Origin: an uncultured Bacteroidales bacterium | GTDB lineage: Bacteria > Bacteroidota > Bacteroidia > Bacteroidales > UBA932 | DNA length: 64,000 nt | Reading direction: 5' to 3' | Assembly (NCBI GenBank): GCA_944323845.1 | Contig: CALUUA010000004.1 | Coordinates: 1 to 64,000, forward strand | Shown here: positions 63,397-64,000 of the stretch, piece by piece | Position numbering within the stretch: position 1 is the stretch's first letter | Layout: each line of letters opens with the position of its first letter | Position numbers and translations under genes: made by a program | Notes under the pieces: generated by a model | What the model was told of the DNA's origin: nothing | Database searches by the model: none | The model's input: the letters and a program-made list of their open reading frames with translations, nothing else

Positions 63397-64000
63397 ATGA
63401 AAAAGAACCCGATCATACTTGCAACTCTCGCCGTAATTGCCGGCCTGCTCGCACCTGTCTGCGGGGCGGACGCTCTGGAACGCATGTATCTGGAGCAGAT
63501 TTCGGTCGCCGAGGGGATGCCTCATACTGATGTGAATGCCATAGCCGGGGATCCTGAAGGCTTCCTCTGGTTCGGGACGTTTTCCGGACTGTGCAGGTAT
63601 GACGGCAGGAGGATGGAAGTGTTCAATGTCACTAATTCGATGCTGGAAAGCTCCAGAATAAAGTCCCTCCATGTTTCTGATGACGGACTTCTGTATGTCG
63701 GCACTGAGACCGGAGGCCTTTCTGTATATGATACTGCCGGGGACCGCTTTCTGATGACAGTGCCCGTCCCTCTGAACAACGTGAACAGGATTTTCAGCTA
63801 TAAGGGAAAGATATGCCTGTGTACCGACGCCGGAGTCTCGTTCGTGGAATTTTCAGACGGGAACTATGTCATGGAGTCCTACAGCCTCGGTTCCGGAGTC
63901 ATGGGCGGCTGTCCTATCCCGGGGAAAGGTCTGGCTTTATGTACACCTTCCGGACTGTTCCTTGCCTCGGAAAGCACTGGGGGGGGGTATTCATTCCGCA
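63397..64000 (+). CDS. Hybrid two-component system sensor (HTCS), N-terminal part
   Basis: 201 residues are visible from ATG 63397; the gene runs off the window. After a signal peptide (about 1-24), the sequence shows two-component-regulator propeller repeats: LWFGTFSGLCRYDG and LYVGTETGGLSVYD, the periplasmic sensor blades of HTCS proteins. It is divergent from the SusC-SusD operon, the normal place for the HTCS that activates a glycan locus. A run of nine G (63979-63987) lies in frame. Confidence 0.88.
   Translation, partial: MKKNPIILATLAVIAGLLAPVCGADALERMYLEQISVAEGMPHTDVNAIAGDPEGFLWFGTFSGLCRYDGRRMEVFNVTNSMLESSRIKSLHVSDDGLLYVGTETGGLSVYDTAGDRFLMTVPVPLNNVNRIFSYKGKICLCTDAGVSFVEFSDGNYVMESYSLGSGVMGGCPIPGKGLALCTPSGLFLASESTGGGYSFR

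Overview
The window is from a member of the phylum Bacteroidota, most likely order Bacteroidales. The evidence is SusC/SusD pairs, a hybrid two-component sensor, an S46 dipeptidyl peptidase, DUF4270/DUF3098/DUF4294 proteins, IntDOT-type tyrosine recombinases and many promoters of the Bacteroidetes TAnnTTTG (-7) type. I cannot name the genus.

Region 1 (1 to about 9.75 kb) is one end of an integrative and conjugative element (ICE) of the broad CTnDOT type, visibly more AT-rich than the rest. It carries the tail of a PRTRC (ubiquitin-like/E2/E1-like) cassette, an RteA/RteB two-component pair, a small RibD/DHFR-fold protein behind a structured leader, an operator-like palindrome cluster, three paralogous helix-turn-helix proteins (excisionase-like) and two tandem tyrosine recombinases facing inward from the element end. 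No tetQ or erm gene is present.

Region 2 (9.8 to 27.1 kb) is chromosomal: a secreted C69 peptidase, then a TonB-dependent receptor, a DUF4876-like lipoprotein and a DUF6850-like barrel, an M16 protease, a membrane polyferredoxin, an S46 peptidase, uvrC and acpP.

Region 3 (27.1 to 44.4 kb) is bounded by two near-identical copies of a ~105 bp bidirectional double-hairpin terminator in opposite orientation. Inside are a DUF4270 lipoprotein, a one-domain glycogen-synthase-like protein, ftsX, a DUF3098 protein, uppP, lpxH, a DUF4294 protein and a ribosomal protein operon from rplP to rplQ. That operon starts at rplP behind its own consensus promoter: the usual upstream S10 genes (rpsJ to rpsC) are absent, so the S10-spc cluster is split here.

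Region 4 (44.4 to 64 kb) is a glycan-use locus. One minus-strand unit encodes a GH106-like hydrolase, a NagB-like/PIG-L fusion and NagB. Next to it is a LacI regulator with a palindromic candidate operator. A second minus-strand unit encodes an Ig-like/FISUMP lipoprotein, SusC, SusD and two large paralogous secreted proteins of unrecognised family. Divergent from it, a hybrid two-component sensor starts and runs off the window. Together they suggest capture and degradation of a rhamnose- and/or amino-sugar-containing glycan; the substrate is inference.
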